64,000 bases of DNA, from NCBI RefSeq assembly GCF_003427025.1, contig NZ_QVAI01000004.1, positions 310,001 to 374,000 of the forward strand. Direction: 5' to 3'. Position 1 is the stretch's first letter. Each line of letters starts with the position of its first letter. Shown one piece after another: positions 14,727 to 22,055 of the stretch. The notes beneath the pieces are model-generated. The model searched no databases. It was not told where the DNA came from and saw only the letters and a list, made by a program, of their open reading frames with translations. The stretch is from Jiangella endophytica. Its GTDB lineage: Bacteria > Actinomycetota > Actinomycetes > Jiangellales > Jiangellaceae. A program made the translations under genes and the position numbers.

Positions 14727-15521
14727 TCAGCCCAGGTCGATCTCGGTCGGCGTGCCGAGCGGAAGTCGCCGGACCCGCGCCCGCACGTCATCCGGGGCGG
14801 CCGCGAGCGCCGCGTCGAGGCCGGCCGGGCCGTCGGCGAAGTGGGACCAGCCCTCGTAGTGGACGGGGACGGCGGCCCGCGGCCCGGTCAGTCCGATGAG
14901 CGAGACCGCGTCGCGTCCCGTCATCGTGTAGCGCAGCGGCCCGGTGATGCCGAACCGCACGCCGCCGACATGGACCAGCGCCACGTCCACCGCCATCGAC
15001 GACGCCATCGACCGCAGCGGCCGGTACAGCACGGTGTCGCCCGTGACCCACAGCGCCACCCGGGCGGCGTCGCCCACGCGCACCGCGAAGCCGATCACGT
15101 CGCCGACGACCGGGCGCGACAGCGGCGGGCCGTGCCGGGCCGGCGTCGCCGTCACGGAGAGGGCGGCCCGGTCCGCATTGCCCGCCAACACCGTCGACGT
15201 GCCGGCGGCGAGCCCTCGGACGTCGCCGGTGCCGGCCAGCCGGCGGGCTCCGGACACCGTCGTCACCACCGCGCCGGCCGACGCCAGCAGCGCGCGTCCC
15301 GACCGGTCGAGATTGTCGGCGTGGTGGTCGTGGGTGAGCAGCACGGCGTCGATCGGTGGCAGCTCCGCCACGGGCACCGCCGGTCCGGTCAGCTTCGCCG
15401 TCGACGAACGCCAGGCGAACGCGTACCGTCCTCCGGCCGGGTCGAAGGTCGGGTCGGTGAGCAGGCGCCAGCCGTCCAGCTCGACGAGGACGGTCGGGCC
15501 GCCGATGTGGGTGAGGATCAA
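14727..15521 (-). CDS. MBL-fold metallo-hydrolase
   Basis: 264-residue metallo-beta-lactamase-fold hydrolase of the UlaG-like kind. It starts LILTHIGGPTVLVELDGWRLLTDPTFD, a typical family opening, with the metal motif LLTHDHHADNLD, and further metal positions in ARHGPP and PVHYEGWSHF. A TTG start at 15521 is chosen because the family start falls exactly there and overlaps the previous gene's stop (TTGA). It is in an operon with an alpha/beta hydrolase gene. The substrate is unknown; family members open lactones or cut phosphodiesters. Confidence 0.87.
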   Translation of the reverse strand: MILTHIGGPTVLVELDGWRLLTDPTFDPAGGRYAFAWRSSTAKLTGPAVPVAELPPIDAVLLTHDHHADNLDRSGRALLASAGAVVTTVSGARRLAGTGDVRGLAAGTSTVLAGNADRAALSVTATPARHGPPLSRPVVGDVIGFAVRVGDAARVALWVTGDTVLYRPLRSMASSMAVDVALVHVGGVRFGITGPLRYTMTGRDAVSLIGLTGPRAAVPVHYEGWSHFADGPAGLDAALAAAPDDVRARVRRLPLGTPTEIDLG

Positions 15522-16312
15522 CGGGCGTGCTCCACGGCCCAGGCGAGGACGTCGTCGGCGATCTGCTCCCAGCCCTTCTGGGCGGGCAGCAGGTGCGCGT
15601 AGCCCTCGTACTCGCGGATCTCGGTCACGGTGTCGGACTTGTAGTGCTTGAGGTTCGACCGCTGGATGGCCGGCGGCATGATGTGGTCCTCGCTGCCCGA
15701 GACGAACAGCAGCGGCGCGCGCTCGTCGTTCTCGTAGTCGACCCAGGTCTCCTGCGGGCCGGGCTGGAAGTTGGCCAGCACGCTCCCCCACAGGATCCCC
15801 CCGTTGGCCGGGATGTGGTACCGCTCGTACAGCGCCTCCGACTCCTCCTCGGTGAAGGTGTTCGTGAATGCGTACCGCCACTGCTCCGCCGTCAGCCCGA
15901 CGGCCTTGTGCCGGTTCGCAGGGCTCTTCAGCACCGGGAACGTCGACTTGACCTGCGAGAACGGCACCACCTTCACGCCCTCGGTCGGTGCGGAGTTCAT
16001 TGCGACGCCGGCCGCACCGAAGCCGTGGTCGAGCAGGATCTGGGTGAACGCGCCGCCGGCGGAGTGCCCGATGATGATCGGCGGGCGGTCCAGCTGGCGC
16101 AGCATCCCCTCGATCTTCTCGATGATCGCGGGGACGGTGACGTCGACGATGATCTGCGGATTCTCGCGCAGGGCCTCGACCTCGACCTCGAAGCCCGGGT
16201 AACCGGGCGCGATGACCCGGTAGCCCTTCGCCTCGTAGTGGGTGATCCAGTGTTCCCAGCTCCGGGGCGTCACCCAGAAGCCGTGCACGAGCACGATGGT
16301 GTCCGGTTCCAT
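15518..16312 (-). CDS. Alpha/beta hydrolase
   Basis: 264-residue serine hydrolase. The oxyanion loop is VLVHGFWVTPRSWE, the nucleophile Ser is in IIIGHSAGGAF, the acid is in VSGSEDHIMP, and the His is in EGYAHLLPAQKGW. It has no signal peptide. It resembles esterase/lipase-type hydrolases of unknown substrate. The ATG at 16312 gives the normal family start (DTIVLVHGFW); the open frame runs 24 codons further up into the promoter. It overlaps the metallo-hydrolase start, so the two probably act together, for example on an ester and a lactone. Confidence 0.88.
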   Translation of the reverse strand: MEPDTIVLVHGFWVTPRSWEHWITHYEAKGYRVIAPGYPGFEVEVEALRENPQIIVDVTVPAIIEKIEGMLRQLDRPPIIIGHSAGGAFTQILLDHGFGAAGVAMNSAPTEGVKVVPFSQVKSTFPVLKSPANRHKAVGLTAEQWRYAFTNTFTEEESEALYERYHIPANGGILWGSVLANFQPGPQETWVDYENDERAPLLFVSGSEDHIMPPAIQRSNLKHYKSDTVTEIREYEGYAHLLPAQKGWEQIADDVLAWAVEHAR

Positions 16313-16348
16313 GTGCCGATCATCGTGGGCCACCCGCTGGCCAGGCAC

Positions 16349-16355
16349 TACGCTA
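16349..16355. promoter_or_regulatory. Overlapping divergent -10 boxes
   Basis: The seven bases TACGCTA give TACGCT on the plus strand, facing the regulator gene at 16396, and TAGCGT on the minus strand, facing the hydrolase gene at 16312. Transcription in the two directions would be mutually exclusive, which suits control by the divergent regulator. Confidence 0.4.
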
Positions 16356-16395
16356 GGCGCCAGAGTTCCCACGATTCCGGCCACGGGGGGTAGGA

Positions 16396-17367
16396 GTGGG
16401 CCGTCACCGTGTGGCGATGATCGTCCTCGGCGGGACGTTCGTCCTCGACCTTGCCGTGGCCGTGCAGGCGTTCGGCCGCCGGCCGTCGGTGTTCGCGAAG
16501 ATCCGCGACGAGCCCGAGTCGCCGTACGAGATCGGCGTCTGTGGCCTGGCCCCCACCCCGACGTCGCTCGGGTTCACCATGAGCGACCTCAAACCGGTCG
16601 ACTGGATCACCGGCGCCGACACCGTCGTGGTCCCCGGGCTGGAGGCGCCCTGGGCGCCGCAGGATCCGGTCGTGCTGGACGCCGTCGCCCGGGCCGCCGA
16701 CGACGGCGCGCGCCTGGTCTCGCTGTGCGCGGGCGCGTTCGTGCTCGGGCAGGCCGGGGTTCTCGGCGGTCGCCGCGTGACGACGCACTGGGCGCTGGCC
16801 GACGAGTTCCGCGCCGCGTTCCCGGAGGCCGACCTGGTCGAGCACGCCCTGTACGTCGACGACGGCCAGATCCTCTCGTCGGGCGGCATGCTCGCCTCCG
16901 CCGACCTGTGTCTCTACGTCCTCGGCCAGGACCACGGCCAGTCGTACGCGAACGACGTCTCCCGGGTGCTCGTCAGCCCGCCCCACCGCACCGGCGGACA
17001 GGCCCAGTACGCCCGCCCGGTCCCGCGCCCGTCCGGGCCGCTCACCCCCGTGCTCGACTGGCTGGACGAGCACCTCGCCGAGCCGCTCAGCCTCAACGGC
17101 GTCGCGGCCCAGGCGCACATGAGCCCCCGGACCCTCGAGCGGCGCTTCCGCGAGGAGACCGGCGACAGCATGGCCGCCTGGATCGCCCGGCGGCGCGTCG
17201 AACGGGCCCGCGCACTGCTCGAGGACTCGCGGCTGACGGTGACGCAGATCGCCCACGCCGCCGGATTCGGGTCGACGGAGTCGATGCGCCGGCGCTTCCT
17301 CACCTACGCCGGCACCACGCCACGTGCCTACCGCGAGACCTTCCGAGGCGCGGCGCCGGCTCGCTAG
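16396..17367 (+). CDS. GlxA-family transcriptional regulator (DJ-1/PfpI + AraC)
   Basis: 323-residue regulator with a DJ-1/PfpI-like N-terminal domain (about 5-180; Cys in SLCAGAFVLGQAGVLGG, then RRVTTHWALADEF) and an AraC DNA-binding domain (about 218-315; AHMSPRTLERRFREETG, AAGFGSTESMRRRF and GTTPRAYRETF). The GTG start gives the normal family opening HRVAMIVLGGTF and follows GGGGGGTAGG; an ATG seven codons later is possible. It is divergent from the two-hydrolase operon, its likely target, and converges with small secreted protein 2, whose stop is five bases away. Confidence 0.9.
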   Translation: MGRHRVAMIVLGGTFVLDLAVAVQAFGRRPSVFAKIRDEPESPYEIGVCGLAPTPTSLGFTMSDLKPVDWITGADTVVVPGLEAPWAPQDPVVLDAVARAADDGARLVSLCAGAFVLGQAGVLGGRRVTTHWALADEFRAAFPEADLVEHALYVDDGQILSSGGMLASADLCLYVLGQDHGQSYANDVSRVLVSPPHRTGGQAQYARPVPRPSGPLTPVLDWLDEHLAEPLSLNGVAAQAHMSPRTLERRFREETGDSMAAWIARRRVERARALLEDSRLTVTQIAHAAGFGSTESMRRRFLTYAGTTPRAYRETFRGAAPAR

Positions 17368-17371
17368 GCCG

Positions 17372-17650
17372 TCACTTCCAGTAGTGGAAGAAGTAGCCCT
17401 GAGCCGAGTGGTAGCACGGCCCGGTGCCCGGCATGGTGTACGTGCCGGCCGCTCGCGTCAGCGCCAGCGAGAAGAAGCACGCATTCGCATTCGTGAGGAA
17501 GCCGGAGTGCCGCCATGCCATCGCGGTGATGGGTCCCGGCGACGGCGCGGGCTCGGCCTGCGTGGTGGCGGCGGCGGGTCCGCCGCCGGCGAGAGCGGCG
17601 GCACCCAGCGCCCCCGCCGCGAGCAGGCTTGTGGTGATCTTCCTGAGCAT
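17372..17650 (-). CDS. Small secreted protein, paralogue 2 (HSGF...GPCY...YWK)
   Basis: 92-residue precursor with a Sec signal peptide (about 1-28). The mature part has two cysteines, in NANACFFSL and GTGPCYHSA, and ends FFHYWK. It aligns end to end with the protein at 13183-13455 (shared W-x-HSGF, GPCY-x-S and FF-x-YW), so the two arose by duplication. The ATG has AGGAGG upstream. Function is unknown. Being within 4 kb of its paralogue, with a matching promoter, suggests that both are made under the same condition. Confidence 0.78.
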   Translation of the reverse strand: MLRKITTSLLAAGALGAAALAGGGPAAATTQAEPAPSPGPITAMAWRHSGFLTNANACFFSLALTRAAGTYTMPGTGPCYHSAQGYFFHYWK

Positions 17651-17679
17651 CGTTCCTCCTGTGTCCTCAGTCGCGGCCG

Positions 17680-17712
17680 ACGCTACGGAGCGACACATTC
17701 ACAACGTCTTCA
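17680..17712 (-). promoter_or_regulatory. Promoter with 11-bp direct repeat, small secreted protein 2
   Basis: On the minus strand: TGAA repeated after 11 bases, 12 bases, then a -10 box TAGCGT. Every spacing equals that before the paralogue at 13455, and the intervening sequence is conserved only at CTGAA, GTGAATG and TCCnTAGCnTC. This points to one shared activator. Confidence 0.55.
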
Positions 17713-17741
17713 GATCTGCTTCTCGGCGGCCCATGCGGGCG

Positions 17742-17747
17742 TAGCCT
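17742..17747 (+). promoter_or_regulatory. -10 box of leaderless promoter
   Basis: TAGCCT ends six bases before the GTG at 17754, with no ribosome binding site between them. The NYN gene mRNA is probably leaderless. Confidence 0.5.
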
Positions 17748-17753
17748 GCCGGT

Positions 17754-18773
17754 GTGGACGACGAAGATCGCATCGCCCTCTTCCTGGACTACGAGAACCT
17801 CGCCATCGGCGCCCGCGAGGACCTCGGCGGACTGGCCTTCGACGTGCGGCCCATCGCCGACGCCCTGGCCGAGCGCGGCCGGGTGGTCGTGCGCCGGGCG
17901 TACGCCGACTGGTCGTACTTCGACGAGGACCGCCGCATGCTCACCCGCTCGCACGTCGAGCTGATCGAGATGCCGCAGCGCATGGGCGCCTCCCGCAAGA
18001 ACGCCGCCGACATCAAACTGTCCGTCGACGCCGTGGAGCTGGCGTTCGTGCGCGACTACGTGTCGACGTTCGTCGTGTGCACGGGCGACAGCGACTTCAC
18101 GCCGCTGGTGTACAAGCTGCGCGAGCTGAACAAGCGGGTCATCGGCGTCGGCATCCGCGCCTCGACGTCGGCGCTGCTGCCGCCCGCGTGCGACGAGTTC
18201 CTCTACTACGACGACCTCGAGGGCATCGAGCCCGCGCCGTCCACCGCGACGGCCCAGCCCGAGCCCACGCCGCAGCGGCGCGACCGCGACCTCGACGACC
18301 TCGCCGTCGTCGTCGCGCAGAGCGTGGCCGGGCTGCAGCGCACCGGTGGCCCGGTGACGGCGTCCACGCTCAAGCGGACGCTGCTGCGCAAGGACCCGAC
18401 GTTCAACGAGGCCGACCACGGGTTCCGCGCGTTCGGCGAACTGCTGCGCCATCTCGCCGAGCGGCACGTCGTCGAGCTGGCGGACGGGCCCACGAAGGGC
18501 GACCCGGAGGTGCTGCTGCCGGCGCTGGACGGCCAGCAGGAGGCGTTCGACCTGCTCCGCTCCGTCGTGCAGGACCTCACGGCGAAGCACGGCCGGGCCG
18601 CGCTGTCCGGACTCAAGGACCAGCTGCGCCGAATCCGGCCGGGCTTCAGCGAGCAGGCGCTCGGGTTCCGCAGCTTCCTGCAGTTCGTCCGCGCCGCCGC
18701 CACCACCGGCACCATCGAGCTGCACTGGGACGCCGACGCCGACGACTACCTGCTCACGGTGCCCGAGAGCTGA
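17754..18773 (+). CDS. NYN-domain ribonuclease-like protein with two OST-HTH/LOTUS domains
   Basis: 339 residues. The NYN (PIN-like) nuclease domain fills about 1-160, with acidic metal-site residues in ALFLDYENLAIG, KNAADIKLSVDAVELAF and TGDSDFTPLVYKL. Two winged-helix OST-HTH/LOTUS domains follow (about 185-250 and 262-335), each with the repeated phrase GFRAFGELLRHL or GFRSFLQFVRAA. LOTUS domains bind RNA (G-quadruplexes in some cases), so the protein probably cuts or processes RNA; related bacterial proteins are little studied. It stands alone between the small secreted protein and SDR genes. Confidence 0.88.
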   Translation: MDDEDRIALFLDYENLAIGAREDLGGLAFDVRPIADALAERGRVVVRRAYADWSYFDEDRRMLTRSHVELIEMPQRMGASRKNAADIKLSVDAVELAFVRDYVSTFVVCTGDSDFTPLVYKLRELNKRVIGVGIRASTSALLPPACDEFLYYDDLEGIEPAPSTATAQPEPTPQRRDRDLDDLAVVVAQSVAGLQRTGGPVTASTLKRTLLRKDPTFNEADHGFRAFGELLRHLAERHVVELADGPTKGDPEVLLPALDGQQEAFDLLRSVVQDLTAKHGRAALSGLKDQLRRIRPGFSEQALGFRSFLQFVRAAATTGTIELHWDADADDYLLTVPES

Positions 18774-18926
18774 GCCCGCGTCATCCTCAGCTGACACTCG
18801 CGACCGTCAACCTGGCGAGAGCCTGCTCGAACTCCTCGGCCAGGCCCGCGGCGTGCGCGTCCGTGCGAGCGGCCGCCCGCGCTGCTCCGACTTCGGCTCC
18901 GGCTGCTCGCGTCGCCCCGACCGGAC

Positions 18927-18946
18927 TACTATGGCACTGGGTGCCA
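18927..18946 (+). promoter_or_regulatory. Promoter and operator palindrome of the SDR gene
   Basis: A -10 box TACTAT (18927-18932) runs directly into a perfect inverted repeat, TGGCAC and GTGCCA with a three-base spacer (18932-18946), where transcription should start. A third half-site, GGTGCC, follows at 18950. This layout suits a TetR-type repressor, but no regulator gene adjoins. The rest of 18774-18983 holds a short minus-strand frame without a start and nothing else that I can support. Confidence 0.6.
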
Positions 18947-18983
18947 AAAGGTGCCCGCCGCAGTGTCGGAAGGGGAACGGACG

Positions 18984-19799
18984 ATGACTGGACGAGTCGA
19001 GGGCAAGGTCGCCTTCGTCACCGGGGCGGCCCGCGGTCAGGGCCGCGCGCACGCGGTGGCGCTGGCCAGGGAGGGCGCGGACATCATCGCCGTCGACCTC
19101 GCCGGTGACCTGCCGGGCGTGCCGTACGACTCCCCCACGCCGGCCGATCTCGACGAGACGGTCCGGCTGGTCGAGGCCGAGGACCGCCGGATCATCGCCG
19201 AGCGCGGCGACGTTCGCGACCACGACGCCCTGAAGGCGTTCGTCGACCGCGCCGCCGGCGACCTGGGCCGGCTGGACATCGTCGTCGCGAACGCCGGCAT
19301 CTGCATCCCGCACGCCTGGGACCAGATCAGCGTCGACGAGTTCCGCGCGGTCATGGACACCAACGTGCTCGGCGTGTGGAACACCGTCATGGCCGGCGCA
19401 CCGCACCTGATCGCGGCCGGCGGCGGCTCGATCATCCTGACCAGCTCGTACGCGGGCGCCAAGGTGCAGCCGTTCATGGTCCACTACACCGCCAGCAAGC
19501 ACGCCGTCACGGGCATGACCAGGGCGTTCGCCGCCGAGCTGGGCCGGCACCACATCCGCGTCAACAGCATCCACCCGGGCGCGGTGAACACCCCGATGGG
19601 CTCCGGCGACATGCAGGCCGAACTGCAGAGGGCCGGCGAGACCAACCCGCCGCTCAACCAGATGGGCACACCGTTCCTGCCGAAGTGGGCGGCCGAGCCG
19701 GAGGAGATCGCCGCGGCCGTCGTGTTCCTCGCGTCGGACGAGTCCGCGTTCGTCACCGCGGAGCACCTGTCCATCGACGGAGGCGCAGCTCACTTCTGA
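18984..19799 (+). CDS. SDR oxidoreductase, mycofactocin-coupled type
   Basis: 271-residue short-chain dehydrogenase. It has the NAD site VTGAARGQGRAHAVALA, NAG in VVANAGIC, and the catalytic Ser-Tyr-Lys in LTSSYAG and HYTASKHAV. The ARGQGR loop, the insert TPADLDETVRLVEAEDRR and the overall order match the mycofactocin-system SDR subfamily (carveol dehydrogenase-like), in which NAD(H) stays bound and mycofactocin recycles it. ATG 18984 follows AAGGGGAACGG. No mycofactocin biosynthesis gene is in the window. The substrate is probably an alcohol. Confidence 0.9.
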   Translation: MTGRVEGKVAFVTGAARGQGRAHAVALAREGADIIAVDLAGDLPGVPYDSPTPADLDETVRLVEAEDRRIIAERGDVRDHDALKAFVDRAAGDLGRLDIVVANAGICIPHAWDQISVDEFRAVMDTNVLGVWNTVMAGAPHLIAAGGGSIILTSSYAGAKVQPFMVHYTASKHAVTGMTRAFAAELGRHHIRVNSIHPGAVNTPMGSGDMQAELQRAGETNPPLNQMGTPFLPKWAAEPEEIAAAVVFLASDESAFVTAEHLSIDGGAAHF

Positions 19800-19813
19800 G
19801 TCACGGGCATATA

Positions 19814-19844
19814 TGGTTGCAGCAGACAACCAATCGGGTAGGCT
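19814..19844 (+). promoter_or_regulatory. Promoter with operator palindrome of the DHA2 transporter
   Basis: The inverted repeat TGGTTG / CAACCA (19814-19819 and 19827-19832, seven-base spacer) covers a -35 box TTGCAG; a -10 box TAGGCT (19839-19844) follows after 16 bases. A MarR- or TetR-type repressor bound here would block the polymerase. No such regulator is encoded beside it. Confidence 0.6.
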
Positions 19845-19909
19845 GACTGAGCACGTCGCCGCCGCCGTGCCAGACACCGAAGTCAACCCCCGGTACGGCA
19901 GGAGCCCGC

Positions 19910-21400
19910 ATGACAGACGCTGTCGCCATGGTCGTCGACGATCGCCCCGGGGCTCGCCGCACCGCGACCCCGGGGCTCACCCTGCTGGCGCTGGGTGCGG
20001 CGGGCCTGGTGGTGTCGCTCCAGCAGACGCTGGTGCTGCCGCTGCTCCCCCGCCTGCAGCAGGCGTTCGACACCTCCGTCACGGCGGTCTCCTGGGTGTT
20101 CACGGCGACGCTGCTGGCCGGCGCCGTCGCGACCCCGCTGCTCTCGCGGTTCGGCGACATGTACGGCAAGAAGCGCATGATCACGGTGACCATGGGCCTG
20201 CTGGTCGCCGGTTCCGTGGTGTGCGCGCTGTCCGACTCCCTCGGCATGCTGATCGCCGGACGGGCCCTGCAGGGCGCCGCCGCGGCCGTCATCCCCCTGG
20301 CCATCGGCATCATCCGCGACACCTTCCCGCGCGAGCGGGTCATGTCGGCCATCGGCATCGTCAGCGCGACGATGGGCGTCGGCGGCAGCGCGGGCATGCT
20401 GGTCACCGGCGTCATCGCCGACCACACCCGGAGCCATCACCCCGTGTTCTGGATCTCCGCGGGCATGGCCGGACTGGCGATGGTGATGGTGGTGCGGTTC
20501 ACCGTCGAGGCGGGCGAGCGCCGCGGCGGCCGGCCCGACGTCGCGGGCGCGCTGCTGCTGGCCGGCTGGCTGGTCGGACTGCTGCTCGGCATCAGCCAGG
20601 GCAACTCATGGGGCTGGACCGACGACCGCACCCTCGCATTGTTCGCCGCCGCCGTCGTGCTGTGCGTCGCCTGGGTGCTGGTCGAGCGACGCGTGCGCGA
20701 GCCGCTGGTGCACCTGCGGCTGCTGGTCGGGCCGCGGTCGCTCTCGGCCAACCTGGCGTCGGTGCTGCTGGGCTTCGCGATGTTCGCCGCGTTCACGCTG
20801 GTGTCGAACCTCATCCAGACGCCGTCCGACGTCGCGGGGTACGGCCTCACCGGCTCGGTCCTCGACGTCGGCCTGTACATGCTGCCGAGCACCGTCACCA
20901 TGCTGGTCTTCTCGGTGCTGGCCGGACGGTTCGAGGCCCGGCTCGGCGCGGCGTTCACCCTGGCCGTCGGCGCCACGTTCGCCGCGCTCAGCTACGTGTG
21001 GCTGGCGACCAACCACGACACCCCGCTCGACGTCATGATCTTCAGCGGGCTGCAGGGCGTCGGCTTCGGCATCGCCTACGCGGCGCTGGGCACGCTCGCC
21101 GTCGAGCACGTCCCGATGACCCAGAGCGGCATCGCCAGCGGCATCAACTCGCTGGTCCGCACGGCGGGCGGCAGCGTCGCCAGCGCGGCGACGGCGGCCA
21201 TCCTGACCGGTCAGCTGATCGAGAACACGTCGATCCCGAAGGTCGACGGTTACGTCGTCTCGTTCGTCATCGCCAGCATCGCCGCCGCCCTGACCGCCGT
21301 CATCGCCTGCGTCCACGGCATGCGGCACCGCCGTCCGGTGCCGGTCGCGCTGCCGCTCCCCGAGCCGGAGCCGACACCCGCTGGTCCGCAGGCCGGCTGA
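19910..21400 (+). CDS. MFS transporter, DHA2 (14-TMS) drug:H+ antiporter family
   Basis: 496-residue inner-membrane exporter with about 14 hydrophobic helices. It has the family loop motif RFGDMYGKKRMITVTM between helices 2 and 3, and GRALQGAAAAVIPLAIGIIRD typical of motif C-region antiporters. DHA2 members export dyes, antibiotics or antiseptics using the proton gradient. ATG 19910 follows GGAG. It is monocistronic, with a palindromic operator upstream and a 17-bp-stem terminator nine bases after the stop. The substrate cannot be told. Confidence 0.93.
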   Translation: MTDAVAMVVDDRPGARRTATPGLTLLALGAAGLVVSLQQTLVLPLLPRLQQAFDTSVTAVSWVFTATLLAGAVATPLLSRFGDMYGKKRMITVTMGLLVAGSVVCALSDSLGMLIAGRALQGAAAAVIPLAIGIIRDTFPRERVMSAIGIVSATMGVGGSAGMLVTGVIADHTRSHHPVFWISAGMAGLAMVMVVRFTVEAGERRGGRPDVAGALLLAGWLVGLLLGISQGNSWGWTDDRTLALFAAAVVLCVAWVLVERRVREPLVHLRLLVGPRSLSANLASVLLGFAMFAAFTLVSNLIQTPSDVAGYGLTGSVLDVGLYMLPSTVTMLVFSVLAGRFEARLGAAFTLAVGATFAALSYVWLATNHDTPLDVMIFSGLQGVGFGIAYAALGTLAVEHVPMTQSGIASGINSLVRTAGGSVASAATAAILTGQLIENTSIPKVDGYVVSFVIASIAAALTAVIACVHGMRHRRPVPVALPLPEPEPTPAGPQAG

Positions 21401-21408
21401 CCGGCCTC

Positions 21409-21447
21409 CCGCCTGCTCGTGCCGGCCGAACCGGCACGAGCAGGCGG
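21409..21447. terminator. Strong hairpin terminator
   Basis: Perfect 17-base arms (21409-21425 and 21431-21447, starting CCGCCTGCTCG) around the loop CCGAA, nine bases after the transporter stop. There is no T tract. It can also serve the opposing RidA-fragment gene. Confidence 0.85.
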
Positions 21448-21464
21448 AGACGGCGACCCCGGCA

Positions 21465-21653
21465 TCACGCGACGGCGGTCGCCTCGAGCTCGACCAGCTG
21501 GCCGACGACCACCAGCCGGGTGACCCCGACCATCGTGGTGGCCGGTGCCACCCGCGCGGCGCCCGGCCGCGACGCCAGCACGCCGTGGTGCTCCAGGAGC
21601 AGATCCACGTCGGTGGCGTAGACGTTGAGCCGGACGACCTCCATTCGCTGCAT
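21465..21653 (-). pseudogene. RidA/YjgF-family fragment (C-terminal half)
   Basis: 62 residues reading MEVVRLNVYATDVDLLLEHHG, then RVAPATTMVGVTRL and VELEATAVA, the second half of a RidA-family protein. The first half, about 60 residues with the start of the fold, is absent; a stop codon lies in frame seven codons before the ATG. RidA needs its whole fold to form trimers, so this is probably a decaying gene. It faces a truncated WYL-regulator gene. Confidence 0.7.
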
Positions 21654-21727
21654 CGCGAGTCCGTACGTCGCTCAGCCCTCCGGCAGATCACGACATCCTC
21701 GGTCAGGTATTCCGATAGCGTCCTCGC

Positions 21728-22013
21728 ATGCGTGCCGGCCGGCTGGTCTCGCTGGTGCTGCTGCTGCGTCAGCGCGGCCGGCTGACCGCCGACACGCTGG
21801 CCCGCGAGCTGGAGGTCGGCCATGTTGAAGGTGGTCGACGCGCTGCCGGCGACCTATCGCGACACCGCGAGCGACGCCGCCCGGCGACTGCTCATCGACC
21901 CGGAGACCGACCTGCTCTCGCGCCGGGTGGGCGCCGACGAGCCACCCGCCACGCCCACGCCCACTCCCATGATCATCAATGATCCACCCCTCCATAGGTG
22001 GTTGGATCATTGA
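21728..22013 (+). pseudogene. Remnant of a YafY/WYL-family regulator
   Basis: MRAGRLVSLVLLLRQRGRLT and ADTLARELEV (from 21728) is the typical start of the HTH domain of a DeoR/YafY-like WYL regulator, but homology stops after about 30 residues. In another frame, from 21822, MLKVVDALPATYRDTASDAA and RRLLIDPETDLLSRRV resemble a middle part of the same family. The two pieces abut near 21817, so an internal deletion with a frameshift is likely. The WYL domain itself is missing. It was probably once the divergent partner of the RidA fragment. Confidence 0.6.
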
Positions 22014-22020
22014 TGATCAT
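21969..22020. repeat. AT-rich perfect hairpin
   Basis: Perfect 18-base arms, ATGATCATCAATGATCCA (21969-21986) and its complement (22003-22020), with a 16-base centre that holds a further CCACC/GGTGG pair. C-rich sequence on the left and G-rich sequence on the right extend the pairing. It is strikingly AT-rich for this genome. It lies before the stop of the D-aminoacylase gene, so it may end transcription from that side; its origin may be that of a dispersed repeat. Confidence 0.75.
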
Positions 22021-22055
22021 GGGGCGGTGGCGGCGGGGGCGGGGGGCGGGGGCGC

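Noticed and set aside
18784..18920. A short minus-strand frame ending in EEFEQALARLTVASVS.
   Set aside because: The end looks protein-like, but there is no start codon with a ribosome binding site, no family match, and it runs into the SDR operator. It could be a remnant of a lost regulator.
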